From CAYZDV01 sp964477275 (GTDB lineage: Bacteria; Acidobacteriota; Aminicenantia; Aminicenantales; Aminicenantaceae): a DNA stretch of 6,363 nt. Of the stretch, positions 1-6,072 are shown piece after piece. Under the pieces are notes generated by a model that was given only the letters and a program-made list of their open reading frames with translations, was not told the origin of the DNA and did not search any database. The stretch is taken from NCBI GenBank assembly GCA_964477275.1, contig CAYZDV010000114.1, positions 1 through 6,363 on the forward strand. Reading direction: 5' to 3'. The translations under genes were made by a program, and so were the position numbers. Positions within the stretch are counted from its first letter, which is position 1, and every line of letters starts with the position of its first letter.

Positions 1-938
1 TCTCCCACGGCCACATCCTGGACAGCCAGGCCGACCGACTTGAAGAAGGTCGTCTCCTTGTCCGTCTCCCGGCCGGGGATCTTGCCCGCAGCCACCTCTC
101 CAATCTCGCCGTGGATATGCCTGTGGGAAATCAGCCCCCCTTCGATGGAGATGATCAGGTCTCCGGCCTCAGTCAGGCTTGCCTGGCGGGAGTCAACAAC
201 TACCTTGGAGCGGGCCACTGTCCGGGCTGGAATCTCCTGCATCTCCGGCATGTAGGAACCGACCCCGTTGATGTGGACGCCCGGCTTCAGGTCAGCATCG
301 TTGAACACAGGCCTGAAAGAGGTGGTGGCTGTGCACACAATGTCTGCATTTCGCAGGGCCTGCTGGGGTGAGCGGGCCGCGAAAATTCGGGAAGGAACCG
401 GGCTCCCTCTCGCTCTCATCTCTCGTGCATAGTCCCTGGCCGCCTTTTGCTGGATATCATAGACCCAGACCCTTTCGATTGTCCGCACCGTGCAGACGGC
501 CTCAAGCTGGGTCCGGCCCTGAGTTCCTGCCCCGAATACGGCCACCACCTTTGCGTCTTTCCTGGCCAGAAGGTCTGTGGCCACTCCCGAGGCCGCGCCT
601 GTCCGGAGCGCGGTCAGATAGCTGCCATCCATGAGAGCGCGTGGCCGGCCTGTCGCTGTGTCGACCACGACCACCACGGCGTGGATGGTGGGAAGCTTTT
701 TCCTCCGGTTTCTGGGAAAAACAGAAACGATCTTCGCTCCCAGCGCATCACTCTCCGTCAGGTACGCGGGCATGAACAGGGTGGTGGCGCCGTGTTTCTT
801 GACCTGAATCTGGGTCCTCAGCGGAAGGTCGGCCTTTCCGCTGGAAAGCTCGACAAAGGCTTTTCTCACAGCCTCGATGGCCTCGGCCATGCTCACAGCC
901 TGAGCCACATCATTGCGGGAGAGAATTTTCATTTTCAT
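1..938 (-). CDS. Ornithine cyclodeaminase/mu-crystallin family protein (C-terminus cut by window edge)
   Basis: The minus-strand frame is open from ATG at 938 to the left edge: 312 whole codons and no stop. The family is usually about 320-350 residues, so only a short tail is missing. Members are NAD(P)-dependent enzymes acting on amino acids through imines: ornithine cyclodeaminase, alanine dehydrogenase, ketimine reductase. Visible landmarks are MPAY (56-59), Lys69 in GAKIVS, the signature DGSYLTALRTGAAS (104-117) with Arg112, a Rossmann motif VFGAGTQG (134-141), and Asp161 ending the second strand (VYDI), which favours NAD(H). Lys69 and Arg112 fall at the numbers of the Pseudomonas putida carboxylate-binding residues. 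The ornithine-specific acids do not appear: position 56 is Met, and the Asp228 region reads NGVGSYMPEMQE. A general imino-acid reductase or alanine-dehydrogenase-like enzyme is therefore more likely than a true cyclodeaminase. The start lies 4 bases after the stop of the upstream oxidoreductase gene. An ATG at 932 (third codon) is an alternative start. Confidence 0.9.
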   Translation of the reverse strand, partial: MKMKILSRNDVAQAVSMAEAIEAVRKAFVELSSGKADLPLRTQIQVKKHGATTLFMPAYLTESDALGAKIVSVFPRNRRKKLPTIHAVVVVVDTATGRPRALMDGSYLTALRTGAASGVATDLLARKDAKVVAVFGAGTQGRTQLEAVCTVRTIERVWVYDIQQKAARDYAREMRARGSPVPSRIFAARSPQQALRNADIVCTATTSFRPVFNDADLKPGVHINGVGSYMPEMQEIPARTVARSKVVVDSRQASLTEAGDLIISIEGGLISHRHIHGEIGEVAAGKIPGRETDKETTFFKSVGLAVQDVAVG

Positions 939-942
939 TGTC

Positions 943-2094
943 TCAGACCACCCTTCTCTCACCTTTCTCTATTTTATCAAACCGGTCAAAGGCAAACGGC
1001 ATGATGTCAAAATCCGTGAAGCCTTCGAGGATGAGCTGACTGAGAATCAGGCCAGCAGCCGGCCCGTGCTGGAAACCGTGTCCGGAAAAGCCCAGGGCGC
1101 AGAAAAAGCCGCGGATTCCCGGCGCCTCGCCGATAATGGCGTTATCGTCTGGAGTAATCGCATAGAGCCCGGCCCATCCCCGGAGAAATTGTGCTTCAGC
1201 GAGGGCAGGCGCCCGTTGAATGGCTGTCTCGACAACTTTCTCCATAAAGCTACGGTCAACGCGGGTGTTGAAGCTGAACGGTTCATCCGGGTCGCTCATT
1301 CCCATCAGGAGCGAAGGGTCTTCACCCCGGAAATAAAAGGTGAGGTCCTGGTCGATGACCATCGGCACCGGCCTCGGGATCAATGCGAATGGCCTGGTTG
1401 CGAACACCTGGCGCCGGCATGGCCGGACAGGCAGGTCCAGGCCGGCCATCCCGGCCACTCTTGCGCCCCAGGGGCCGGCCGTGTTGACCACCCGCGGAGA
1501 ACAAATCCGGTCCCGGGTGGTCAGAACGCCCTCCACTTTCCCCTTCTCGGCCATGATTCCGGTGACCTCGGTTTTCTCTTCGATGCGCACGCCGAGCTGA
1601 CGGGCCCGCCGGGCAAAGCCCATCGCCGTCAGATAGGGATCGGCATAGCCATCCAGAGAACAGAACGTCCCGCCTTTTAAATCATCGACATTGATGTAAG
1701 GCCAGCGGCGTTTGACCTCCTCCGCACAAAGGACCTCGACCGGGACATTGAACCGCTGTTGTGTTTCCACGCCGGCCAGAATGTCATTCCAGGTGTCTTC
1801 TTTCTGAGCCAGGAAAAGATAACCGGCCTGCCGGAACTCATTGTCCACGCCGAACTCTTCCTCGAAGTTCTCGAAGACCTTGAGAGTCTGCTGCGAGAGA
1901 AGGATGTTCGCCGGATGGGAGAACTGCTGGCGGATGCCCCCCACGCTCAGCCCGGTCGTGGCCTGGGCCAGCAAATCTCTTTCCAGGAGAACCACATCAG
2001 AAGCGCCGCGCTTCGCCAGATAATACGCTGTGCAGAGACCCATGATGCCGCCGCCGATGATGACCACATCGGCCGTTCTTTTTTTGTCATCCAT
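943..2094 (-). CDS. FAD-dependent oxidoreductase, DAO family (sarcosine oxidase beta-like)
   Basis: This is a 383-residue flavoprotein of the D-amino-acid oxidase/sarcosine oxidase beta fold, whose members oxidise secondary or primary amino acids to imines. The N-terminus shows the FAD dinucleotide-binding motif VVIIGGGIMGL (10-20) and the acidic end of the second strand, LLERD (36-40). The substrate-side motif TTGLSVGGIRQQFS follows. The C-terminus has the SoxB-type block ITPDDNAIIGEAPG followed by GFFCALGFSGHGFQHGP, with SGHG at 337-340. Length is normal and no frameshift is visible. I chose ATG at 2094 because the conserved fold begins about 9 residues later. The frame extends upstream to a TTG at 2127, but neither start has a strong ribosome binding site. 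The stop is 4 bases before the cyclodeaminase-family gene, which implies co-expression: an imine-producing oxidase beside an imine-handling enzyme. The substrate is unknown; sarcosine, proline and other N-alkyl or imino acids are all possible. Such proteins can act alone or as a subunit of a complex, but no partner subunit is in view. Confidence 0.88.
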   Translation of the reverse strand: MDDKKRTADVVIIGGGIMGLCTAYYLAKRGASDVVLLERDLLAQATTGLSVGGIRQQFSHPANILLSQQTLKVFENFEEEFGVDNEFRQAGYLFLAQKEDTWNDILAGVETQQRFNVPVEVLCAEEVKRRWPYINVDDLKGGTFCSLDGYADPYLTAMGFARRARQLGVRIEEKTEVTGIMAEKGKVEGVLTTRDRICSPRVVNTAGPWGARVAGMAGLDLPVRPCRRQVFATRPFALIPRPVPMVIDQDLTFYFRGEDPSLLMGMSDPDEPFSFNTRVDRSFMEKVVETAIQRAPALAEAQFLRGWAGLYAITPDDNAIIGEAPGIRGFFCALGFSGHGFQHGPAAGLILSQLILEGFTDFDIMPFAFDRFDKIEKGERRVV

Positions 2095-2326
2095 TGGCGG
2101 AAGAGAACCCCGGGAGCCGCAGAACAATCAACAATGACTGACGACGTCTTCTCTTTTATTCTGAATTTCCCGGCCTGAACAGGGAAGTGAAAACAATCAT
2201 CGATTCCGGGTTTGAATCCGCTTCGAGCATGCGGAGCTCCGGGTGCGCCGGGGAAGCGGTGAGGGAACAATGTCGAAAACCCAACGGAAGCGGGCGCATA
2301 TCTTAAGCTCCTCTGGTGTTTGTCTT
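2095..2326. other. Spacer between tricorn and oxidoreductase genes
   Basis: This gap of 232 bases lies between the tricorn stop and the chosen oxidoreductase start. It holds the possible small ORF at 2156-2299 and a perfect 10-base palindrome, CGGAGCTCCG, at 2232-2241. I see no GC hairpin followed by a T run on the minus strand, and no convincing -35/-10 pair ahead of the oxidoreductase gene. Read-through from the tricorn gene is therefore plausible, but the spacer is long for an operon. Confidence 0.5.
2156..2299 (-). CDS. Possible 47-residue small ORF between the tricorn and oxidoreductase genes
   Basis: An ATG at 2299 opens a 47-codon frame ending in TAA at 2156-2158. It begins 27 bases after the tricorn stop. 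It is preceded on the coding strand by AGAGGAG eight bases from the ATG, a better ribosome binding site than that of the following oxidoreductase gene. The predicted peptide starts MRPLPLGFRHCSLT and ends SLFRPGNSE. It is rich in Pro, Ser and Leu, with one Cys and no clear transmembrane segment. I recognise no family. It could be a real small protein, a leader that couples translation of the downstream genes, or chance in a spacer. Confidence 0.25.
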   Translation of the reverse strand: MRPLPLGFRHCSLTASPAHPELRMLEADSNPESMIVFTSLFRPGNSE

Positions 2327-5300
2327 CTATTTCTTGACTCTGACCGGATAGGGAGGTCTCGCGGGCCGTTCGGGCGGGTTCTTTTCGAGCTCTTCCATGA
2401 TGACTTCGATGGCTTTCTCCAGTTGAGGGTCTCGGCCGGCAATCACCTCGGCTGGCCACTGCTCGACTTCGATATCCGGAGGGACTCCCTCGTTCTCCAC
2501 AATCCAGCCCTCCTCTGTCCAGATGGCCAGATTGGGAGCTGTGACATAGCCGCCGTCCATCAGAATCGGGAACCCCAGAGTTCCGACCAGGCCTCCCCAG
2601 GTTCTTTTTCCGATCAACTTGCCCAGCTTGAACTTGCGGAACATCCAGGGCAGCAGGTCTCCGCCGGAACCGGCCAGCTCGTTGATGAGCATCACCTTCG
2701 GACCCTGGATGGAGGCAGCCGGCGTCTTGAGGTCGTGGCCGTAGCGCATGTGCCAGTAGCAGGTCAAAGGCCGGCGGAGGATATCGATGTAGTAATCCGC
2801 GACCAGCCCTCCTCCGTTGAACCGCTCGTCGATGATGATCGCATCCTTGTGAACCTGAGGGAAGAAATAGCGCTTGAAATAGGTATGGCCCAACGTGGAA
2901 GTGTTGGGAACATAGACATAGGCGACGCGGCCTCCAGTGGCCTCGTCGACTTTCTTCAGGTTTCCCTCCACCCAATCCCGGTTCCGCAGCGCATACTCAT
3001 CGCTGATGGGAACTACCGAAACAGTGCGCGAGCCTGTCCCGTCCGGTTTTGGCCCGACTGTGATTTCGATCAGCTTCCCGGAAGTGTTCTCGAAGAAACT
3101 GAAGAGATTCTCCGGCGGCCGGACCTCCCTGCCCTGCACAGCCAGCAGGTATTCACCTTCCTTCACGTTCACCCCGGGTTCTGTCAGAGGAGAACGGAGC
3201 TCCGGGTTCCAGTTGAGGCCGCCGTAGACTTTTTTGAACCGGTATCGGCCGTTTTCGATGGCGTAATCAGCTCCGAGCAGGCCGCCGGGAATGAAATCGG
3301 GCCGGTAGAGGAAGTCTCCTCCTCCCACGCGGTGATGTCCCACGGCCAGCTCGCTGCACATCCACTGGATGAGCCGATTCAGGTCGCTCCGGCAGGAGAG
3401 ATGGGGGAGGTAGACTTCGTATTTCTTGCGCATGGCCTCCCAGTCCGCACCGTGCATGTTCGGAGCATAGAAGTAGTCGCGGTTGATCCGCCAGGCTTCC
3501 TCAAAAATCTGCTTCCACTCGGCCCGGGGGTCGATGCGGACCTCGATGGCGTCGATGTTGAGCTTCCCATCGCCGGGCTTGGCTTTTTTCCCGGCAGCAA
3601 CGATGCCCATCATATCCCTGGTCTCGTAGAGAATCTTCTTCTTGTCCGCGGAGATGGAGAACCCGCTGACGTTGGGAATCATCTCCTCCTCTTTGCGCTC
3701 TTTGAGGTCGAATTTGACAAGCTTTGTTCCGCTGGCAGAGGGGCTGCGGCTTCCAGTCGGGGCTTCCAGATAATAGATCTCGTCCTCTTTTCCGGCCTGG
3801 AGGCTGAAATACGCACCGGGCCGAACGGGCAGCGCGAGGATTCTGTAATCGAGCCCGTCGAGGTCTACGGAGAAAGCCGGTGGGGAGGGTTTCTTTTCTG
3901 CCGTCTCTTTCTTTTTATCCGCTTTTTTTTCTGGCTGTTCCTCTTTCTTTTCCGCTTCCTCGACAGCGCCTTTCTCCTCATCGCTTTCCTTGGCCAGCGG
4001 CGAGGGGATATCCTTGCGCAGCACGGCGAGGTAGATGGAGCGGGTCATCTCAATGTCCACGTTGGACAGGTCAAACCACTGCTTGACCGGTCCGGCATCG
4101 GTGGAAGCAAAGAAATAAATGTATTTTCCGTTTTCATCGAAGACCGGGTCGCTGACATCGCTCATCCCGTTGGAGACAGGATAGGACTCGTCTTTTTCGA
4201 GGGAATAGAGATAAACCTTTGAGATGTAGGCGGCGGTGTTCAGGGTGTAGGCAATCCATCTGGAGTCCGGAGACCAGACAGAAGGAACGCTCTGGAACCG
4301 GCGGGGTCCGTAGAGGTATTCGGAAGCGATCTTTTTGGAAACACCCGTCTTCAGGTCAATCCAGTAAAGGCTCCACGAGTTGTCGGCATAGGAGATTTTT
4401 TCGCTGTCCGGCGACCAGGCTATGGCATCATAAAATCCGGCGCCGGGAAGCTTGAACTTCTTGACCTTTCCTTTCCCATCCTGAGGACAGACGTGAAGCT
4501 CGTATTCACCGCTCTCATCCGAAAAGTAGGCGATGGACTTCCCATCCGGGGACCAGACAGGCCACCGTTCGTGAAACCCGGCTGTCTGGGTCAGGTTGCG
4601 CGGGTCTCCCTTCTCGGCGGGCACGGTGATAATATCCCCGCGAAAATCGAGCACAGCTCTCGCTCCGGACGGAGAAATCGCGGCACTGCGGATATAACGG
4701 AACCCTTTGACAAAGCGGGGCCGCACTTCGATCAGGTCTGCGGCCACGCCGATGGTCAGTTTTTCAGTGCGGGAGCGGACAAGGTCGTGGATATGAAGAG
4801 AGCCGGCCTGTTCATAGATGATTTTTCCTCCGCCGGCCGCTGCGCTGAGAACCGGAAAATCCTCATAAAAAGTGAGCTGTTTGACTTCCCTGGAGCTCAG
4901 GTCGAATGAAAAGAGATTGAATTCTCCGTTTCGGTCCGAACGAAAATAAACTTTGTCTCCCACCCACATGGGGTCGGTGTCATTCGAGCGTCCCTCGGGC
5001 TGGGGAATCTTCTCCACGGCCCGGTCGCTGAAAGTGTAAAGCCAGACTGTGGAAACCGTTCCTCCCCGGTAATTCTTCCACTGGTCGAACGCTTCCCGCA
5101 AGGGAACGTAAGCTAACCGTTTTCCATCCGGCGAGTATGCGGCTTTGAACGCATGGGGAATCTCCACAACGGCAGGAAAGCCGCCGTCCAGAGAAACGGT
5201 GAAGAGCTGGGTGTATCCCCTGGTAAAGGTGGAGCGAAAAGAAATGAAGAGCACAGAAGCGCCATCAGGAGTGAAGCTGCGAACAATGTCAGGGCCGGGA

Positions 5301-5635
5301 TGCCAGGTGAGCCGTTTGGGGATTCCTCCCTCGACCGGGACGACATAGACATCGACATTTCCATCATACCCGGCGCTGAAAGCGACCAGCGAGCCATCGG
5401 GCGAGAAGACAGGCTCTGACTCCGCGCCCTGAGCTGAGGTCAGCCGTCTGACTCCTGTTCCGTCGAGGTCAGCCACCCAGATGTCGCCCGCATAGACAAA
5501 GGCGATGTGGTTCTGGCTGATGGCGGGCTGGCTCAAAAGTCTGGTGTCGTGGATGTCGATTCCCGAGGTCGGCAATCCACTTAGGGCGAAAACAACGACC
5601 AGGATAAACGGAAAAAAACGGAGAGGTTTTTTCAT
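2327..5635 (-). CDS. Secreted tricorn-type protease (S41 family)
   Basis: This 1102-residue protein is homologous to tricorn, a large serine protease that trims short peptides (Thermoplasma protein about 1070 residues). The N-terminus, KKPLRFFPFILVVVFALSG, is a typical Sec signal peptide, so the protein should act outside the cytoplasmic membrane. Next come two beta-propellers built from PD40/TolB-like repeats (roughly 25-300 and 310-690), with repeated SPDG or SPDS turns such as VFSPDGSLVAF, YSPDGKRLAY and WSPDGKSIAYF. Then follow the C1 domain (about 700-770), a PDZ domain (about 785-885, GVNVKEGEYLLAVQG) and the C2 protease domain (about 886-1070). Catalytic candidates are His767 in AVGHHRVGGGD, nucleophile Ser990 in ELAGSGGD, Glu1047 in WIVENEGVPPDIEV, and specificity residue Asp936 in IIDERFNGGG. 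Gly766 occupies the place of the tetrad Ser745. A Lys/Glu-rich insert (549-587) interrupts the second propeller. ATG at 5635 is chosen over 5650 because AAGGAGG lies five bases ahead of it. Confidence 0.95.
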   Translation of the reverse strand: MKKPLRFFPFILVVVFALSGLPTSGIDIHDTRLLSQPAISQNHIAFVYAGDIWVADLDGTGVRRLTSAQGAESEPVFSPDGSLVAFSAGYDGNVDVYVVPVEGGIPKRLTWHPGPDIVRSFTPDGASVLFISFRSTFTRGYTQLFTVSLDGGFPAVVEIPHAFKAAYSPDGKRLAYVPLREAFDQWKNYRGGTVSTVWLYTFSDRAVEKIPQPEGRSNDTDPMWVGDKVYFRSDRNGEFNLFSFDLSSREVKQLTFYEDFPVLSAAAGGGKIIYEQAGSLHIHDLVRSRTEKLTIGVAADLIEVRPRFVKGFRYIRSAAISPSGARAVLDFRGDIITVPAEKGDPRNLTQTAGFHERWPVWSPDGKSIAYFSDESGEYELHVCPQDGKGKVKKFKLPGAGFYDAIAWSPDSEKISYADNSWSLYWIDLKTGVSKKIASEYLYGPRRFQSVPSVWSPDSRWIAYTLNTAAYISKVYLYSLEKDESYPVSNGMSDVSDPVFDENGKYIYFFASTDAGPVKQWFDLSNVDIEMTRSIYLAVLRKDIPSPLAKESDEEKGAVEEAEKKEEQPEKKADKKKETAEKKPSPPAFSVDLDGLDYRILALPVRPGAYFSLQAGKEDEIYYLEAPTGSRSPSASGTKLVKFDLKERKEEEMIPNVSGFSISADKKKILYETRDMMGIVAAGKKAKPGDGKLNIDAIEVRIDPRAEWKQIFEEAWRINRDYFYAPNMHGADWEAMRKKYEVYLPHLSCRSDLNRLIQWMCSELAVGHHRVGGGDFLYRPDFIPGGLLGADYAIENGRYRFKKVYGGLNWNPELRSPLTEPGVNVKEGEYLLAVQGREVRPPENLFSFFENTSGKLIEITVGPKPDGTGSRTVSVVPISDEYALRNRDWVEGNLKKVDEATGGRVAYVYVPNTSTLGHTYFKRYFFPQVHKDAIIIDERFNGGGLVADYYIDILRRPLTCYWHMRYGHDLKTPAASIQGPKVMLINELAGSGGDLLPWMFRKFKLGKLIGKRTWGGLVGTLGFPILMDGGYVTAPNLAIWTEEGWIVENEGVPPDIEVEQWPAEVIAGRDPQLEKAIEVIMEELEKNPPERPARPPYPVRVKK
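3875..3991 (-). repeat. Lys/Glu-rich low-complexity insert in the tricorn gene (polypurine tract)
   Basis: Codons for residues 549-587 of the tricorn homologue encode almost only Lys, Glu, Ala, Asp and Pro (for example EKKEEQPEKKADKKKETAEK). On the plus strand this shows as a long pyrimidine tract of ttctttt-like units. It lies inside the second propeller region, between the segment ending AVLRKDIPSPLA and the one starting FSVDLDGLDYRI. It looks like a flexible, solvent-exposed loop. Runs of A on the coding strand make it a candidate slippage site, but the frame is intact here. Confidence 0.8.
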
Positions 5636-5640
5636 CAAAG

Positions 5641-5647
5641 CCTCCTT
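5641..5647 (-). promoter_or_regulatory. Ribosome binding site of the tricorn gene (decides the start)
   Basis: The coding strand reads AAGGAGG, then CTTTG, then ATG at 5635. This perfect Shine-Dalgarno with five-base spacing selects the ATG at 5635. It lies inside the codons that would follow the alternative in-frame ATG at 5650, and using 5650 would add only MKEAL ahead of the signal peptide. Confidence 0.85.
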
Positions 5648-5670
5648 CATTTTTCAGGATGACAAGACCT

Positions 5671-5699
5671 AATATACAAAGTTTAAAGGGGAATAACAA
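5671..5699 (-). promoter_or_regulatory. Sigma70-like promoter of the tricorn gene
   Basis: On the minus strand, a -35 box TTGTTA (complement of 5694-5699, 4 of 6 matches) is followed after exactly 17 bases by a -10 box TATATT (complement of 5671-5676, 5 of 6 matches). Transcription would begin near 5664, giving a leader of about 30 bases that contains the ribosome binding site. The short spacing and good match make this the best promoter in the window. Confidence 0.6.
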
Positions 5700-6003
5700 C
5701 CTTTGTTTATTCGGAAATCAAGGCCGGGATTTATCAGGAAGAATGCGCCGGGCCGAAGCGAGCCCATCGCCTGGTTGACTGAGAAAATTCTGTCCTGAAG
5801 CCAGGAAGTATTCTTTTTTCCGCGACAGCGAATAAGACTAAAGGGTCAGGCTGGATGCACCGAAAACACGCGGAATTTTCCCGGCGAAACAATAATCAGC
5901 ACTAGCGAAGGCTGGCGGGCAGAAAAAACCGTGATCAGGGCTGAGCGGGCATGGTTCCTCTCTCCACCACGGAAAAAGGATGCCTACCTGAAGTCAAACT
6001 CTG
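5700..6003. other. Divergent intergenic region with no recognised gene
   Basis: This is the central part of the gap between the leftward tricorn gene and the rightward RidA gene. I see no ORF with both a ribosome binding site and convincing composition; the best are 11- and 16-codon frames. No tRNA-like cloverleaf or tandem repeat is visible. One weak hairpin, GGGC with GCCC around an eight-base loop, lies near 5750-5765. The stretch may hold regulator sites, an unrecognised small RNA or decayed coding sequence, but nothing supports one of these over another. Confidence 0.5.
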
Positions 6004-6030
6004 TGGACTCCGGTATCTATCTGTTATAGA
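6004..6030 (+). promoter_or_regulatory. Weak candidate promoter of the RidA-family gene
   Basis: TGGACT (6004-6009, 4 of 6 matches to TTGACA) is followed after 15 bases by TATAGA (6025-6030, 4 of 6 matches to TATAAT). The spacing is shorter than ideal. Its position about 45 bases before the first ATG at 6073 fits, and the surrounding sequence is more AT rich than the region upstream. Confidence 0.3.
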
Positions 6031-6031
6031 A

Positions 6032-6060
6032 TGAATTTTCATCGTTACAATTCACTGTAA
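6032..6060 (+). promoter_or_regulatory. Overlapping inverted repeats in the RidA leader (possible operator or hairpin)
   Basis: Two perfect dyads overlap here: TGAATT (6032-6037) with AATTCA (6049-6054), spaced by 11 bases, and TTACA (6045-6049) with TGTAA (6056-6060), spaced by 6. The second abuts the GGAGAG ribosome binding site. As DNA this resembles a dimeric regulator site just downstream of the candidate -10. As RNA, one of two mutually exclusive short hairpins could form beside the ribosome binding site. The arms are short, so chance remains possible. Confidence 0.3.
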
Positions 6061-6064
6061 GGAG
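6061..6064 (+). promoter_or_regulatory. Ribosome binding site for the long RidA form
   Basis: AAGGAGAG precedes the ATG at 6073, with eight bases between GGAG (6061-6064) and the start codon. It supports translation of the leader-containing form. Confidence 0.55.
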
Positions 6065-6072
6065 AGCTGAGG

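Noticed and set aside
1..938. Possible frameshifted pseudogene, because no bounded ORF covers this stretch
   Set aside because: Codon-by-codon translation of the minus strand is continuous from 938 to the edge. It simply lacks a stop because the window cuts it.
447..1680. Plus-strand open frames opposite the cyclodeaminase-family and oxidoreductase genes
   Set aside because: They are antisense to genes with unmistakable family motifs and have no conserved motif of their own.
2232..2241. Palindrome CGGAGCTCCG as a terminator of the tricorn transcript
   Set aside because: It has no loop and no following T run on the minus strand.
1947..2975. 342-codon minus-strand frame overlapping the tricorn 3' end, the spacer and the oxidoreductase 5' end
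   Set aside because: It is out of frame with both well-supported genes, and its Arg/Ser/Pro/His-rich translation is typical of a shadow frame.
2243..4222. 659-codon open frame on the plus strand opposite the tricorn gene
   Set aside because: It lies wholly antisense to a clearly coding gene with catalytic motifs. Its translation shows no domain I recognise, and its openness is explained by biased codon use on the other strand.
5775..5810. TTGACT at 5775-5780 as a -35 box for a rightward transcript
   Set aside because: No -10-like hexamer lies 15-19 bases downstream.
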